Source of the DNA: an uncultured Selenomonadales bacterium
GTDB taxonomy: Bacteria; Bacillota; Negativicutes; Selenomonadales; Selenomonadaceae
Assembly (NCBI GenBank): GCA_947165405.1
Contig: CAMVAG010000021.1
Location: 1 to 15,505 of the forward strand
Reading direction: 5' to 3'
DNA: 15,505 bases
The notes under the pieces were generated by a model, which saw only the letters and a program-made list of their open reading frames with translations, made no database searches and was not told where the DNA came from. The translations under genes and the position numbers were made by a program. Of the stretch, positions 1 to 6,309 are shown piece after piece (within the stretch, counting starts at the first letter, position 1; each line of letters opens with the position of its first letter).

Positions 1-160
1 CTTTCTTTGCATGCCCAAAGAAAGTAGCAAAGAAAGGGCACCTCGCGGGGGCGTTGTTGTCCGCTGAAATTGCTCGTGAATAATTTTGAGTTGGTTGCCG
101 CCGACGGTATTTGCATCACGCAAATGCGTCGGCGCGAAAGCCGTCATCCTTGACGGCTTT
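1..160 (+). repeat. Structured intergenic repeat (element 1, cut at its left end)
   Basis: This non-coding element upstream of the ABC ATPase gene has three parts in order. Part A (1-39) has CTTTCTTTGC at 1-10 facing GCAAAGAAAG at 27-36, with a second AAAGAAAG at 17-24 and GCCC/GGGC arms at 13-16 and 36-39. Part B (100-133) is a bulged stem: GCCGACG pairs with CGTCGGC, enclosing ATTTGC (109-114) paired with GCAAAT (120-125). Part C (137-160) is a perfect 10-bp hairpin, AAAGCCGTCA/TGACGGCTTT, with a 4-base loop. Positions 40-99 hold no clear structure. The same three parts recur in the same order, in inverse orientation, at 7962-8072. The left end may continue outside the window. Part C lacks a long T run, so it is not a typical terminator. 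Confidence 0.7.
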
Positions 161-187
161 CAATATTGATTTAAAGGAGGCGATTCA

Positions 188-1300
188 TTGAGTGTTATCG
201 AAGTTAGCGGCTTGAAAAAATCTTTCGGAAATTTGGAAGTCTTGCGCGGAATCGATTTGACTGTTGAAACCGGCGAACGCATTGCGATTATCGGCGGGTC
301 GGGTTGCGGCAAGAGTGTCTTCCTCCGTTGCCTCGAACTGCTTGAAATTCCGAACGCCGGAAAAATTTTTATCGACGGCGAAGAACTCACCGCGCCGAAT
401 GTCGACATTGATAAAATTCGTCGCAAGCTCGGCATGGTTTGGCAAAAATTTAATTTGTTCATGCACATGAACGTCATGGAAAATTTAACCGTCGCGCCGA
501 TAAAACTTTTGGGCATGACGAACGACGAGGCTCGCGAAAAAGCAATGGCATTGCTCGCGCAGGTCGGCTTGACTTCCAAAGCGGAGGCCTATCCCGAATT
601 TTTATCGGGCGGTCAGCAACAACGTATCGCCATTTGCCGAAGCCTCATGATGAATCCGAAAGTAATTCTCTTCGACGAACCGACAAGCGCGCTCGACCCG
701 ACGATGGTCGGCGAAGTCCTCGCGGTCATTCGCATGCTCGCCAAACAAAATTTGACAATGATAATCGTCACGCATGAAATGAACTTTGCCCGCGAAGTCG
801 CCACGAGGATTTTATTTTTTGCCGACGGAGAAATTTACGAACAGGGCACGCCCGCAGAAATTTTCGACGCGCCCAAACGTGAAAAGACTATCGCCTTTAT
901 CCACAAGCAAAAATATTTCAGCTACGAAATTCTTGATCGCGATTTTGACTTGCCGAAGATGCAGGGCGGCATTCAGATGTTCGCGGAAAAATACGGCTTG
1001 AACGCCCGCAAGACCAATCGCATTCAACTTTGCTGCGAAGAATTGATTTACGAAATGATTGACAAAACTTGCGAAGGGGAAAATGTCGTTCACATTACGC
1101 TCGACGTGACTTATGCCGAAGTCGATACCGGTGTCGACATAAAATTTTCCTGCACGGGTAAGGCGTACAATCCGCTCGACAAAGATTTTGACGAAATAGA
1201 CGAGGAAAATTTGGGCGCGATGATTTTGCATAACCTGTCGAAAAATTATTCGCATGAGTATTCGAACGGCATCAACAAAATAAATTTTACGCTGGCTTAA
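188..1300 (+). CDS. Polar amino acid-type ABC transporter ATP-binding protein fused to an HATPase-like C-terminal domain
   Basis: Residues 1-240 form a complete ABC ATPase of the GlnQ/ArtP amino acid-uptake type, which would power import at the inner face of the membrane. Walker A is GGSGCGKS (36-43), the Q-loop WQKFNLF (85-91), the signature LSGGQQQR (139-146), Walker B ILFDEPTSALD (160-170) and the H-loop THEM (195-198). The usual family length is about 240-250 residues. This protein has about 125 extra residues (246-370) that resemble the HATPase_c_2 fold of anti-sigma factors: an N-box-like helix around EELIYEMI, a GKAYNPL turn, then NLGAMILHNLSKN with a closing beta strand. The usual N-box Asn appears to be Glu289. 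The TTG start at 188 is chosen because AAGGAGG ends 7 bases before it. No permease or binding-protein gene lies downstream; they may be upstream of the window. The ATPase call is firm; the C-terminal call is by eye. Confidence 0.88.
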   Translation: MSVIEVSGLKKSFGNLEVLRGIDLTVETGERIAIIGGSGCGKSVFLRCLELLEIPNAGKIFIDGEELTAPNVDIDKIRRKLGMVWQKFNLFMHMNVMENLTVAPIKLLGMTNDEAREKAMALLAQVGLTSKAEAYPEFLSGGQQQRIAICRSLMMNPKVILFDEPTSALDPTMVGEVLAVIRMLAKQNLTMIIVTHEMNFAREVATRILFFADGEIYEQGTPAEIFDAPKREKTIAFIHKQKYFSYEILDRDFDLPKMQGGIQMFAEKYGLNARKTNRIQLCCEELIYEMIDKTCEGENVVHITLDVTYAEVDTGVDIKFSCTGKAYNPLDKDFDEIDEENLGAMILHNLSKNYSHEYSNGINKINFTLA

Positions 1301-1315
1301 ACGGAGGTGTTCAAA

Positions 1316-1768
1316 GTGGCTCACGTGAAGGACAGCGGCATTGCCGAAAATTTTTTTCGCCGCGAAGGAAGATTGAATCGTTGGCGATATTTCAAACGCT
1401 CCATAACGATTGCTCTTGTCTCGTTTATAATTGTGCTCGGTATTATCGTCATGGATGTCAACGCGCTCGGTCAGCTTTCAAGCTTCGGGAACGGCTTAAT
1501 CAAAATTTTTTCTGCCGCCGTTCAAGTTCCGATTTTTTGTCTCACGGTCAGACGACTGCACGACATGAACAAAGACGAGACGCTTGCTTATGTTTGTGTT
1601 ACGTTAAGCCTCTCGACGATAATTTTTCAAGGAAATGATTTTTTGGTCACGGAACCCTCGCAGCTCGAAAATATTCTCACCATGATAAACGGGATAATCG
1701 CTCTTTACATTTTGTTCTGTCCCGGCACGAAAGGCGACAATCAATATGGGACAGACCCGCTCGAATAA
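1316..1768 (+). CDS. DUF805 family membrane protein
   Basis: This 150-residue protein has the DUF805 (YhaH-like) hallmarks: GRLNRWRYF near the N-terminus (18-26), RRLHDMN in the middle (79-85) and CPGTKGDNQYG near the end (135-145). About four hydrophobic segments are visible (roughly 28-46, 58-77, 90-106 and 119-135), so it should be an inner-membrane protein. The family has no established biochemical role. The GTG at 1316 is preferred because GGAGG (1303-1307) lies 8 bases upstream. The longer frame starting with GTG at 1307 would place its start inside that ribosome site. The gene follows the ABC ATPase stop by 15 bases and is closed by a terminator, so the two are probably cotranscribed. 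A functional link between them is only an inference. Confidence 0.85.
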   Translation: MAHVKDSGIAENFFRREGRLNRWRYFKRSITIALVSFIIVLGIIVMDVNALGQLSSFGNGLIKIFSAAVQVPIFCLTVRRLHDMNKDETLAYVCVTLSLSTIIFQGNDFLVTEPSQLENILTMINGIIALYILFCPGTKGDNQYGTDPLE

Positions 1769-1807
1769 AAAAAATTAACCGCCCCAAAAAATCGGAGCGG
1801 TTTTTTT
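1767..1807. terminator. Bidirectional intrinsic terminator between convergent genes
   Basis: The stem AACCGCCCC (1777-1785) pairs with GGAGCGGTT (1794-1802) with one mismatch around an A-rich loop. It is followed by a T run to 1807 for the + strand. It is preceded by eight A residues (1767-1774), which give a U tract for the - strand. It begins right at the DUF805 stop and lies 15 bases from the cupin-ferritin stop, so it serves both. Confidence 0.88.
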
Positions 1808-1821
1808 GTTGCAGTGGAAAA

Positions 1822-2598
1822 TTAAATCTGCTTAGTCAACCAATTTTGTTTTCCAATCATCTCAATCAAGGCAAGCTGTTGTTCGGCCCAATACATGTCG
1901 CCTTCCTCGTCTTGATAATAATCTTTCAAGAGGTCAAAGGTCGTCGGGTCGTCCTGCGCAGCGCAGAGAATTTCCTTGAGCCAAGCCAAGCCGTCTTTGG
2001 AAACTTGCAAGTCGTGCTTGAGATATTCGACGGCGTCGCAGATAATCGGCGCGCATTTTTTATCCTCCAACTTGACGGCGCAACCCAAATCAATCAGGCG
2101 GTCGATGCACTTTACAACATAACCGCGTTCCTCGGCGGCGTGCTCCTCGTACTGTTTGGCAAGTTTGCTCAAGCCTTGAGAAGCGAAAATCCGCGCTTGA
2201 ATCAAATGACCGTCGGCTTGTTGAGCCAGCTCGGTTACAATCGTTTGCAAGCCTGCGATAACTTTATTTTCCATTGTACATTCCTCTCCGTCGAGCGGGT
2301 CGTCGACGTAATCGACTTCGGAATAGCCCGCGTGCAAAGTAATTTGATGTTTCAATCCTGCGGGAATGAAATACGTTTCGCCCGCCGAATAAATTTTGCT
2401 TTCGCCGTTTGCAGTGAACGTGCACGAGCCTGTAACGACGATTGTCCATTGCGCGGCGTGAAAATGTTCGGGGAAGACGACTTCCTTTTCCGCGCTGACG
2501 AAATAAACCGTGCCGGTCGAGGTGTGGTCGACGTGAACTTCCAAGCCGTCAATGCCGTAATCGCGACGCGGAATTTTTTTTATGATGTCGTGAAACAT
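1822..2598 (-). CDS. Cupin / ferritin-like two-domain fusion protein
   Basis: The 258-residue protein combines two domains. Residues about 30-100 are a cupin barrel: PEHFHAAQW (43-51) supplies His45 and His47, the usual motif-1 Glu appears to be Gln50, and the second motif GETYFIPAGLKH (73-84) supplies His84. Residues about 110-258 are a bacterioferritin-like helical bundle, seen from the YEEHAAEERGYVVKCIDRL helix and the near-C-terminal DEEGDMYWAEQQLALIEMIG helix. Aligned by eye with E. coli Bfr, Glu18, Glu51 and Glu127 equivalents are present, but His54 reads Gly, His130 reads Asp and Glu94 is not evident. The di-iron centre may therefore be altered or lost. It is the last gene of the aldolase/oxidoreductase operon, starting 9 bases after the previous stop. 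A GAGG ribosome site lies about 7 bases before its ATG. A role in metal handling or stress defence is inference. Confidence 0.82.
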   Translation of the reverse strand: MFHDIIKKIPRRDYGIDGLEVHVDHTSTGTVYFVSAEKEVVFPEHFHAAQWTIVVTGSCTFTANGESKIYSAGETYFIPAGLKHQITLHAGYSEVDYVDDPLDGEECTMENKVIAGLQTIVTELAQQADGHLIQARIFASQGLSKLAKQYEEHAAEERGYVVKCIDRLIDLGCAVKLEDKKCAPIICDAVEYLKHDLQVSKDGLAWLKEILCAAQDDPTTFDLLKDYYQDEEGDMYWAEQQLALIEMIGKQNWLTKQI

Positions 2599-2607
2599 TT
2601 AATCGCC

Positions 2608-3168
2608 TCACAAAGATTTTATGCAGTCGACGAGGTTGGCAGCGTGCTTTTTGGCTTTGTCGATAAGAGCAGCTTTTTGTTCTTCGGTCGTGACACCGGG
2701 TATACACATCATGCCGCCGATATAAAATAATTTCTTGAAGTCGAGCTTGCACATTGCGGCGAAATTTTTAATCTGATAGCTGAATTCTTCGACGGTGTGA
2801 CCCATGACGCCTTCTGCCGAATAAGCAACGTCGGGTGCTCCCATAGTCAACGAGGCAATCAACGCCTTACCTGCAAGCGCGGTGCCTTTCGAGCCGTAAG
2901 CCCAGCCGTGTTCCATGACTTTATCGATGTAAAGCTTGAGCAAGCCGGGGACGCCGTACCAGTTCATGGGGTATTGGAAAATGATAACGTCAGCTTTTTC
3001 GAGAGCCGCCTGCTCCGCTTTGATGTCGAATTTGTAATCGGGATAAAGTTCGCAGAGTTTGCGAATCTCAACTTGAGGACACAGCGCGGAAATTTCTTCC
3101 AAGACAGTTTTGTTTGCAAGCGAAATTTTCAAATCGGGGTGTCCCGAAATGATTACAACGTTTTTCAT
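2608..3168 (-). CDS. Flavodoxin-fold NAD(P)H-dependent oxidoreductase (KefF/MdaB-like)
   Basis: This 186-residue protein has the flavodoxin_2 fold. The N-terminal strand MKNVVIISGHPD is followed by a polar FMN-phosphate loop (SGHPDLKIS). The central ADVIIFQYPMNWYGVPGLLK segment is typical of KefF, MdaB and general stress protein 14 relatives. Such enzymes bind FMN or FAD and reduce quinones or related electrophiles with NAD(P)H in the cytosol. The length fits the family. Its ATG overlaps the stop of the aldolase gene by four bases (ATGA at 3165-3168), so translation of the two is probably coupled. The true acceptor cannot be told from sequence. Confidence 0.87.
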   Translation of the reverse strand: MKNVVIISGHPDLKISLANKTVLEEISALCPQVEIRKLCELYPDYKFDIKAEQAALEKADVIIFQYPMNWYGVPGLLKLYIDKVMEHGWAYGSKGTALAGKALIASLTMGAPDVAYSAEGVMGHTVEEFSYQIKNFAAMCKLDFKKLFYIGGMMCIPGVTTEEQKAALIDKAKKHAANLVDCIKSL

Positions 3169-3956
3169 TTTTCGATAGCCTCCTTGTAAGTTTTTAAAGT
3201 GTTATCGGCCGCCGTCGTCAAGAATGCCGTATCGCCGCCGAGTGCCAAGAAACTCACGCCCAAATCGACGAAACGTTTTGCCTGTTCGGTCGTCAAAGCG
3301 ATTGTTCCGACGGGCTTGCCAAGCGCGTGAATGCGTTTAATCATGTCGTCCATTGCCGCTTCAACTTCGGGGTGGAAAATATTTATGCCGTGCCCCATGT
3401 CGACAGCCAAATCAATCGGACCGAGAAAAACTGCGCCGACGCCGGGCGTGTTGGTGATTGCCTCCAGATTTTCCCAGCCGCGAACGCTTTCAATCTGCGG
3501 CAAGATACAAATTTCCTCGACGTTGCGTTCAAGATAATCGGGGTGGCGATTGAAACGACCTGCGCGGACAGCACTTGCTCCGAAGCCGCGATTGCCTCTG
3601 GGCGCGTAGCTTGCCCAATACATAATGTCTTCGGTCTCTTCGCCCGTTTCGACTTTCGGGATAATTATATTTTGGATGCCGCCGTCGAGAAGTTGTTTGA
3701 TGATACCGATGCCGGCTTGCGGAATGCGAACGACGGGCGTCATGTCATAAGCCGCGATTGCTCTGGCGATGTCCAAAATCGTCGTGACGGTGTGCCCGCC
3801 GTGTTCGCCGTCGACGAAGAGCCAATCGTAATTGCTCGTCGCCAAAATTTCCGCAACCTCTGCCGAAGTCGTTTCTTGCCCGACTCCGTATTGAAGCTTG
3901 CCCGCCTCGATACCGTGCTTGAATTTGTTGTACAGATAGTCTTTAACCATCGGCAT
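3165..3956 (-). CDS. HpcH/HpaI family class II aldolase
   Basis: This 263-residue protein belongs to the metal-dependent pyruvate aldolases that cleave 4-hydroxy-2-oxo acids (HpaI, RhmA, GarL). Motifs in order are VDGEHGG (48-54, catalytic His52), VVRIP (75-79, pyruvate-binding Arg77), APRGNRGFG (118-126), PQIES (153-157, metal ligand Glu156) and GPIDLA (179-184, metal ligand Asp182). These match HpaI His45, Arg70, Glu149 and Asp175 with a constant offset of seven, so the active site looks complete. The ATG at 3956 is preferred because GGAGGG lies 7 bases upstream. A longer frame from 3971 would run through that site. The gene is first in the operon with the oxidoreductase and cupin-ferritin genes. 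The substrate is unknown; a 2-keto-3-deoxy sugar acid or an aromatic breakdown product are both possible. Confidence 0.9.
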   Translation of the reverse strand: MPMVKDYLYNKFKHGIEAGKLQYGVGQETTSAEVAEILATSNYDWLFVDGEHGGHTVTTILDIARAIAAYDMTPVVRIPQAGIGIIKQLLDGGIQNIIIPKVETGEETEDIMYWASYAPRGNRGFGASAVRAGRFNRHPDYLERNVEEICILPQIESVRGWENLEAITNTPGVGAVFLGPIDLAVDMGHGINIFHPEVEAAMDDMIKRIHALGKPVGTIALTTEQAKRFVDLGVSFLALGGDTAFLTTAADNTLKTYKEAIEK

Positions 3957-4012
3957 GAATAATCCCTCCAAAAATTTTTATAAGAATTTTACAGAAGCGT
4001 CGGCTCCAATTC

Positions 4013-4049
4013 AATTTATAAAGCTTGAAATTTATAAAGCAACTTTATA
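4013..4049. promoter_or_regulatory. Candidate operator: dyad plus direct repeats
   Basis: A perfect dyad TATAAAG-CAA-CTTTATA occupies 4033-4049. AATTTATAAAGC is repeated exactly at 4013-4024 and 4029-4040, a 16-base period. The dyad overlaps the proposed -35 region of the aldolase operon promoter, a natural place for a repressor to bind. The neighbouring TetR-family protein is the obvious candidate, but no binding evidence is visible. Confidence 0.45.
4015..4042 (-). promoter_or_regulatory. Likely promoter of the aldolase operon
   Basis: Reading the - strand, TTGCTT (4042-4037) is followed after 16 bases by TATAAA (4020-4015), ahead of the aldolase start at 3956. The -10 hexamer is one base from consensus and the -35 is a fair match. 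It sits in the 98-base gap after the TetR-family gene. AT richness makes chance matches possible. Confidence 0.5.
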
Positions 4050-4054
4050 GAAAT

Positions 4055-4609
4055 TTAAATCTGCAATAAAAGCGGCTTGAGCGGCGCGGGCATTGCCGCC
4101 ACGAAAAATTTTGCCATCTCTCGCGGCGAACACTCCCACTTTTCCAAAGCCCAATCGCTTACAAATTCCGAGAGTGCCCGCATGAAAAATCTTATGCAGA
4201 AAATAATTTCCGGCGACAATTCGTTGAGGTTGTGCCGAGACTTTATCCACTCTGCCAAAAGTTTAATCGCGTGGTCGTTCGTGGCGTAGCGGAAAGAATT
4301 TTGTCCGACGGCATTTTTTAAAAGGTTAAGAAAAAATTCTTCGTCCTCCAAAACAATTTCCATCCACTTGCAAATGACATCCTCGAACGAATCGCCTTGC
4401 CCGAAATTTTTCATCGACGCCTCAATTTTCTGATTGTAAATCCAAGCCATGAGGTCGTACTTGTCGCGGAAGTGATTGTAAAACGTCGGCGACGTGAGCC
4501 CGCAATTTTTTGTCAGCTCCTTTATCGTGATTTTATCGACGGCTTTGAATTGCGCCAAGTCTTTGAGCGATTCGGCGAGCAGGGCTTTTGTCGTCTGCGG
4601 AACAATCAT
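4055..4609 (-). CDS. TetR/AcrR family transcriptional regulator (DhaS-like)
   Basis: This 184-residue protein has a TetR N-terminal DNA-binding domain. The segment from DKITIKELTKNCGLTS (25-40) through PTFYNHFRDKYDLMAWIY (41-58) matches the helix-turn-helix and following helix of DhaS-like regulators. The rest is an all-helical ligand/dimer domain without a recognisable specific signature. The ATG at 4609 is preferred because AGGTG lies about 7 bases upstream; a frame starting at 4642 would begin inside the terminator of the preceding gene. It lies 98 bases upstream of the aldolase operon on the same strand and is the likely local regulator of that operon. The gap to the preceding terminator is too short for an ordinary promoter. 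TetR-family proteins usually repress and are released by a small ligand. Confidence 0.85.
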   Translation of the reverse strand: MIVPQTTKALLAESLKDLAQFKAVDKITIKELTKNCGLTSPTFYNHFRDKYDLMAWIYNQKIEASMKNFGQGDSFEDVICKWMEIVLEDEEFFLNLLKNAVGQNSFRYATNDHAIKLLAEWIKSRHNLNELSPEIIFCIRFFMRALSEFVSDWALEKWECSPREMAKFFVAAMPAPLKPLLLQI

Positions 4610-4622
4610 TTTCATCACCTCG

Positions 4623-4659
4623 AAAAAAATTAACCGCCCCAAAATTCGGAGCGGTTTTT
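4623..4659 (-). terminator. Intrinsic terminator after the GH32 gene
   Basis: On the - strand AACCGCTCC pairs with GGGGCGGTT around a 7-base loop (4632-4656), followed by AA and a seven-T tract. It is nearly identical in sequence to the terminator at 1767-1807. It lies between the GH32 stop and the TetR-family gene, whose ribosome site follows the T tract directly. Confidence 0.85.
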
Positions 4660-4677
4660 GTTGCGAAAAATTATTTA

Positions 4678-6219
4678 TCAGAATTCATACCAGTCAAGCG
4701 ATTTGATTGCGAATTTTTCGGCTTGCGGAATGAAGATGATATTTTGAGATTCTTCTTGCGGATAAACACGAGTCGACATAACTTCGGAACCGTCGTTGAT
4801 GAAAATTTCAATCGCGGACTTGTCGAGGAAAATGCGGAACCGGATAATATCGCCGAAGGGTTGCAAAATGACTTTGCGAACACCTTTGCCGCCTTCAATC
4901 GTTTGGTCGCGGTTAAGCTCAATGACGGGTTGCCCATCTTCGAGGTAGTATTTAACGACCGTTTTATCGTCCTTGCCGTTCGAGAAAAGCTCAAAGGCGA
5001 AGTTGTTGCCCGAAGCATTAACGTCGACATCGAAGAGCAATTCGCCGCAAGTGCCTTTAACGCCGTCAAGTTTCGTTTCCTTATCGAGCGCGAGGTCTTT
5101 GAAGTGAACGCCTTCGCCGCGCATGCATTCGAGTTCTTTGGGCGGAATGGTATAGACTCTGCCGTCTTCTCTCAACTGAAGTTCACGCGGAATGGTCAGC
5201 ATTGTTGCCCAGCCGTCTGCTTGTTCGGGGAAGGGACTTTGCCAAGCAGCCATCCAAGCAATAATGAAGTAGCGACCTTCGGGATTTTTCATCATTGTGG
5301 TTGCGTAGAAGTCGAAGCCGTGGTCGAAAGTGAAGAAATCGCCGCGATAGAATACGCCTTGATCGTAATCGAGTGTGCCGATCATGTAACCGGCTTGGTG
5401 AATGTTGTGGAACATGTAGCCTTTGTACGGGACATGTTGCGGCGAAGTAATCATGACGTATTTGTCGCCGAAATGCGCAAAGCCCGGGCATTCCCACATG
5501 GTGCCTTCGGAGTAATCGGGTTTGGAAATGGCGACGACGGATTTAAACGTCCAATCGAAGAAGTTTTCGGATTCGAACAGGACGATTTGCGTGCGGGAGC
5601 GGTCGCGGATTCTGTTGCCGATTACGCAATAATATTTTCCGTTGTGATCCCAGATTTTCGGATCGCGGAAGTCGATGTTGGCGATAATCGGATGATCGTT
5701 CGGAATGTCAATGACGGGATTTTTTTCGTACTTCGTGAAGTTAATTCCGTCTTCGGAATAAGCGTAGCATTGACGCTCGGTGACATTGCCGCCGCCTGCA
5801 CTGCCGGAAGGATTGTAGCCGGAAGGATTTTCTGCGGAAGAATTGACACCGCCGGGTCCGTTGAATCTTTGCGACGTGTACATAAGCCAGAGCTTGCCTT
5901 CGAACTCATAGCCGCAGCCGCTGAAGCAACCGTCCCAGTCATACCATTCGTGCCCTTCGGAAAATGCGCCGGGCGTAATTGCAATCGGTTGATGTTCCCA
6001 GTGGCAGAGGTCTTTACTTGTGGAATGACCCCAGTGCATGGGACCCCAGTTCACGGAATAAGGATGATACTGATAGAAAATGTGATACTCACCTTTGTAA
6101 TACGAAAAGCCGTTCGGGTCGTTGAGCCAGCCGACGGGCGGAGCAACGTGATATTTCGGATACCACTTGGACGCCTGAACCTTTTTAGCCTCTTCGGGGT
6201 TTAATCTTTTGTCTAACAT
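4678..6219 (-). CDS. Glycoside hydrolase family 32 beta-fructofuranosidase (sucrose-6-phosphate hydrolase-like)
   Basis: The 513-residue enzyme has the GH32 five-bladed propeller followed by a C-terminal beta sandwich. The three catalytic motifs are intact: WLNDPNG with nucleophile Asp34, FRDPKIW with transition-state stabiliser Asp186, and WECPGF with acid/base Glu243. Such enzymes hydrolyse terminal fructose from sucrose, sucrose 6-phosphate or fructans. There is no signal peptide, which favours a cytosolic enzyme acting on an imported sugar. Residues about 119-147 form an insertion rich in Gly, Ser, Asn and Pro between two conserved propeller strands. The ATG at 6219 has a GGAGGTGG ribosome site 7 bases upstream and its own promoter. 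No sugar transporter, fructokinase or LacI-type regulator is adjacent, so the exact substrate is open. Confidence 0.93.
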   Translation of the reverse strand: MLDKRLNPEEAKKVQASKWYPKYHVAPPVGWLNDPNGFSYYKGEYHIFYQYHPYSVNWGPMHWGHSTSKDLCHWEHQPIAITPGAFSEGHEWYDWDGCFSGCGYEFEGKLWLMYTSQRFNGPGGVNSSAENPSGYNPSGSAGGGNVTERQCYAYSEDGINFTKYEKNPVIDIPNDHPIIANIDFRDPKIWDHNGKYYCVIGNRIRDRSRTQIVLFESENFFDWTFKSVVAISKPDYSEGTMWECPGFAHFGDKYVMITSPQHVPYKGYMFHNIHQAGYMIGTLDYDQGVFYRGDFFTFDHGFDFYATTMMKNPEGRYFIIAWMAAWQSPFPEQADGWATMLTIPRELQLREDGRVYTIPPKELECMRGEGVHFKDLALDKETKLDGVKGTCGELLFDVDVNASGNNFAFELFSNGKDDKTVVKYYLEDGQPVIELNRDQTIEGGKGVRKVILQPFGDIIRFRIFLDKSAIEIFINDGSEVMSTRVYPQEESQNIIFIPQAEKFAIKSLDWYEF

Positions 6220-6241
6220 TCTTAACCCACCTCCAAAGCAG

Positions 6242-6270
6242 ATTTTAAATTAGAAATGCCTTAAAGTCAA
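6242..6270 (-). promoter_or_regulatory. Promoter of the GH32 gene
   Basis: On the - strand TTGACT (6270-6265) and TAAAAT (6247-6242) are separated by 17 bases. This is a near-consensus sigma-70 type promoter, 23 bases from the GH32 start. It is divergent from the promoter at 6281-6309, with 10 bases between the two -35 boxes. Confidence 0.78.
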
Positions 6271-6280
6271 CGAAAATTCT

Positions 6281-6309
6281 TTGGCAACTTAAAAATTTTT
6301 TGATACAAT
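6281..6309 (+). promoter_or_regulatory. Promoter of the DUF4127 gene
   Basis: TTGGCA (6281-6286) and TACAAT (6304-6309) are separated by 17 bases, a good sigma-70 type promoter. It ends 29 bases before the preferred ATG at 6339. Its presence shows that a longer reading frame beginning with TTG at 6300 cannot be the real start. Confidence 0.78.

Noticed and set aside
11..67. A short frame MPKESSKERAPRGGVVVR inside element 1
   Set aside because: It lies in the repeat itself, has no ribosome site, and its sequence is dictated by the AAAGAAAG repeats. I regard it as a by-product of the repeat.
137..160. Hairpin before the ABC ATPase gene as an intrinsic terminator
   Set aside because: Only three T residues follow the stem, and the hairpin is part of a recurring element, so a plain terminator is not the best reading.
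812..1324. A 170-codon open frame on the - strand
   Set aside because: It is antisense to the fused ABC ATPase gene, with no ribosome site or recognisable motif.
1846..2730. A 294-codon open frame on the + strand
   Set aside because: It covers the cupin-ferritin gene and part of the oxidoreductase gene in antisense and shows no family similarity.
4588..6204. A 538-codon open frame on the + strand
   Set aside because: It is antisense to GH32, whose three catalytic motifs are intact. It has no ribosome site and crosses a terminator. Its openness follows from the codon bias of the real gene.
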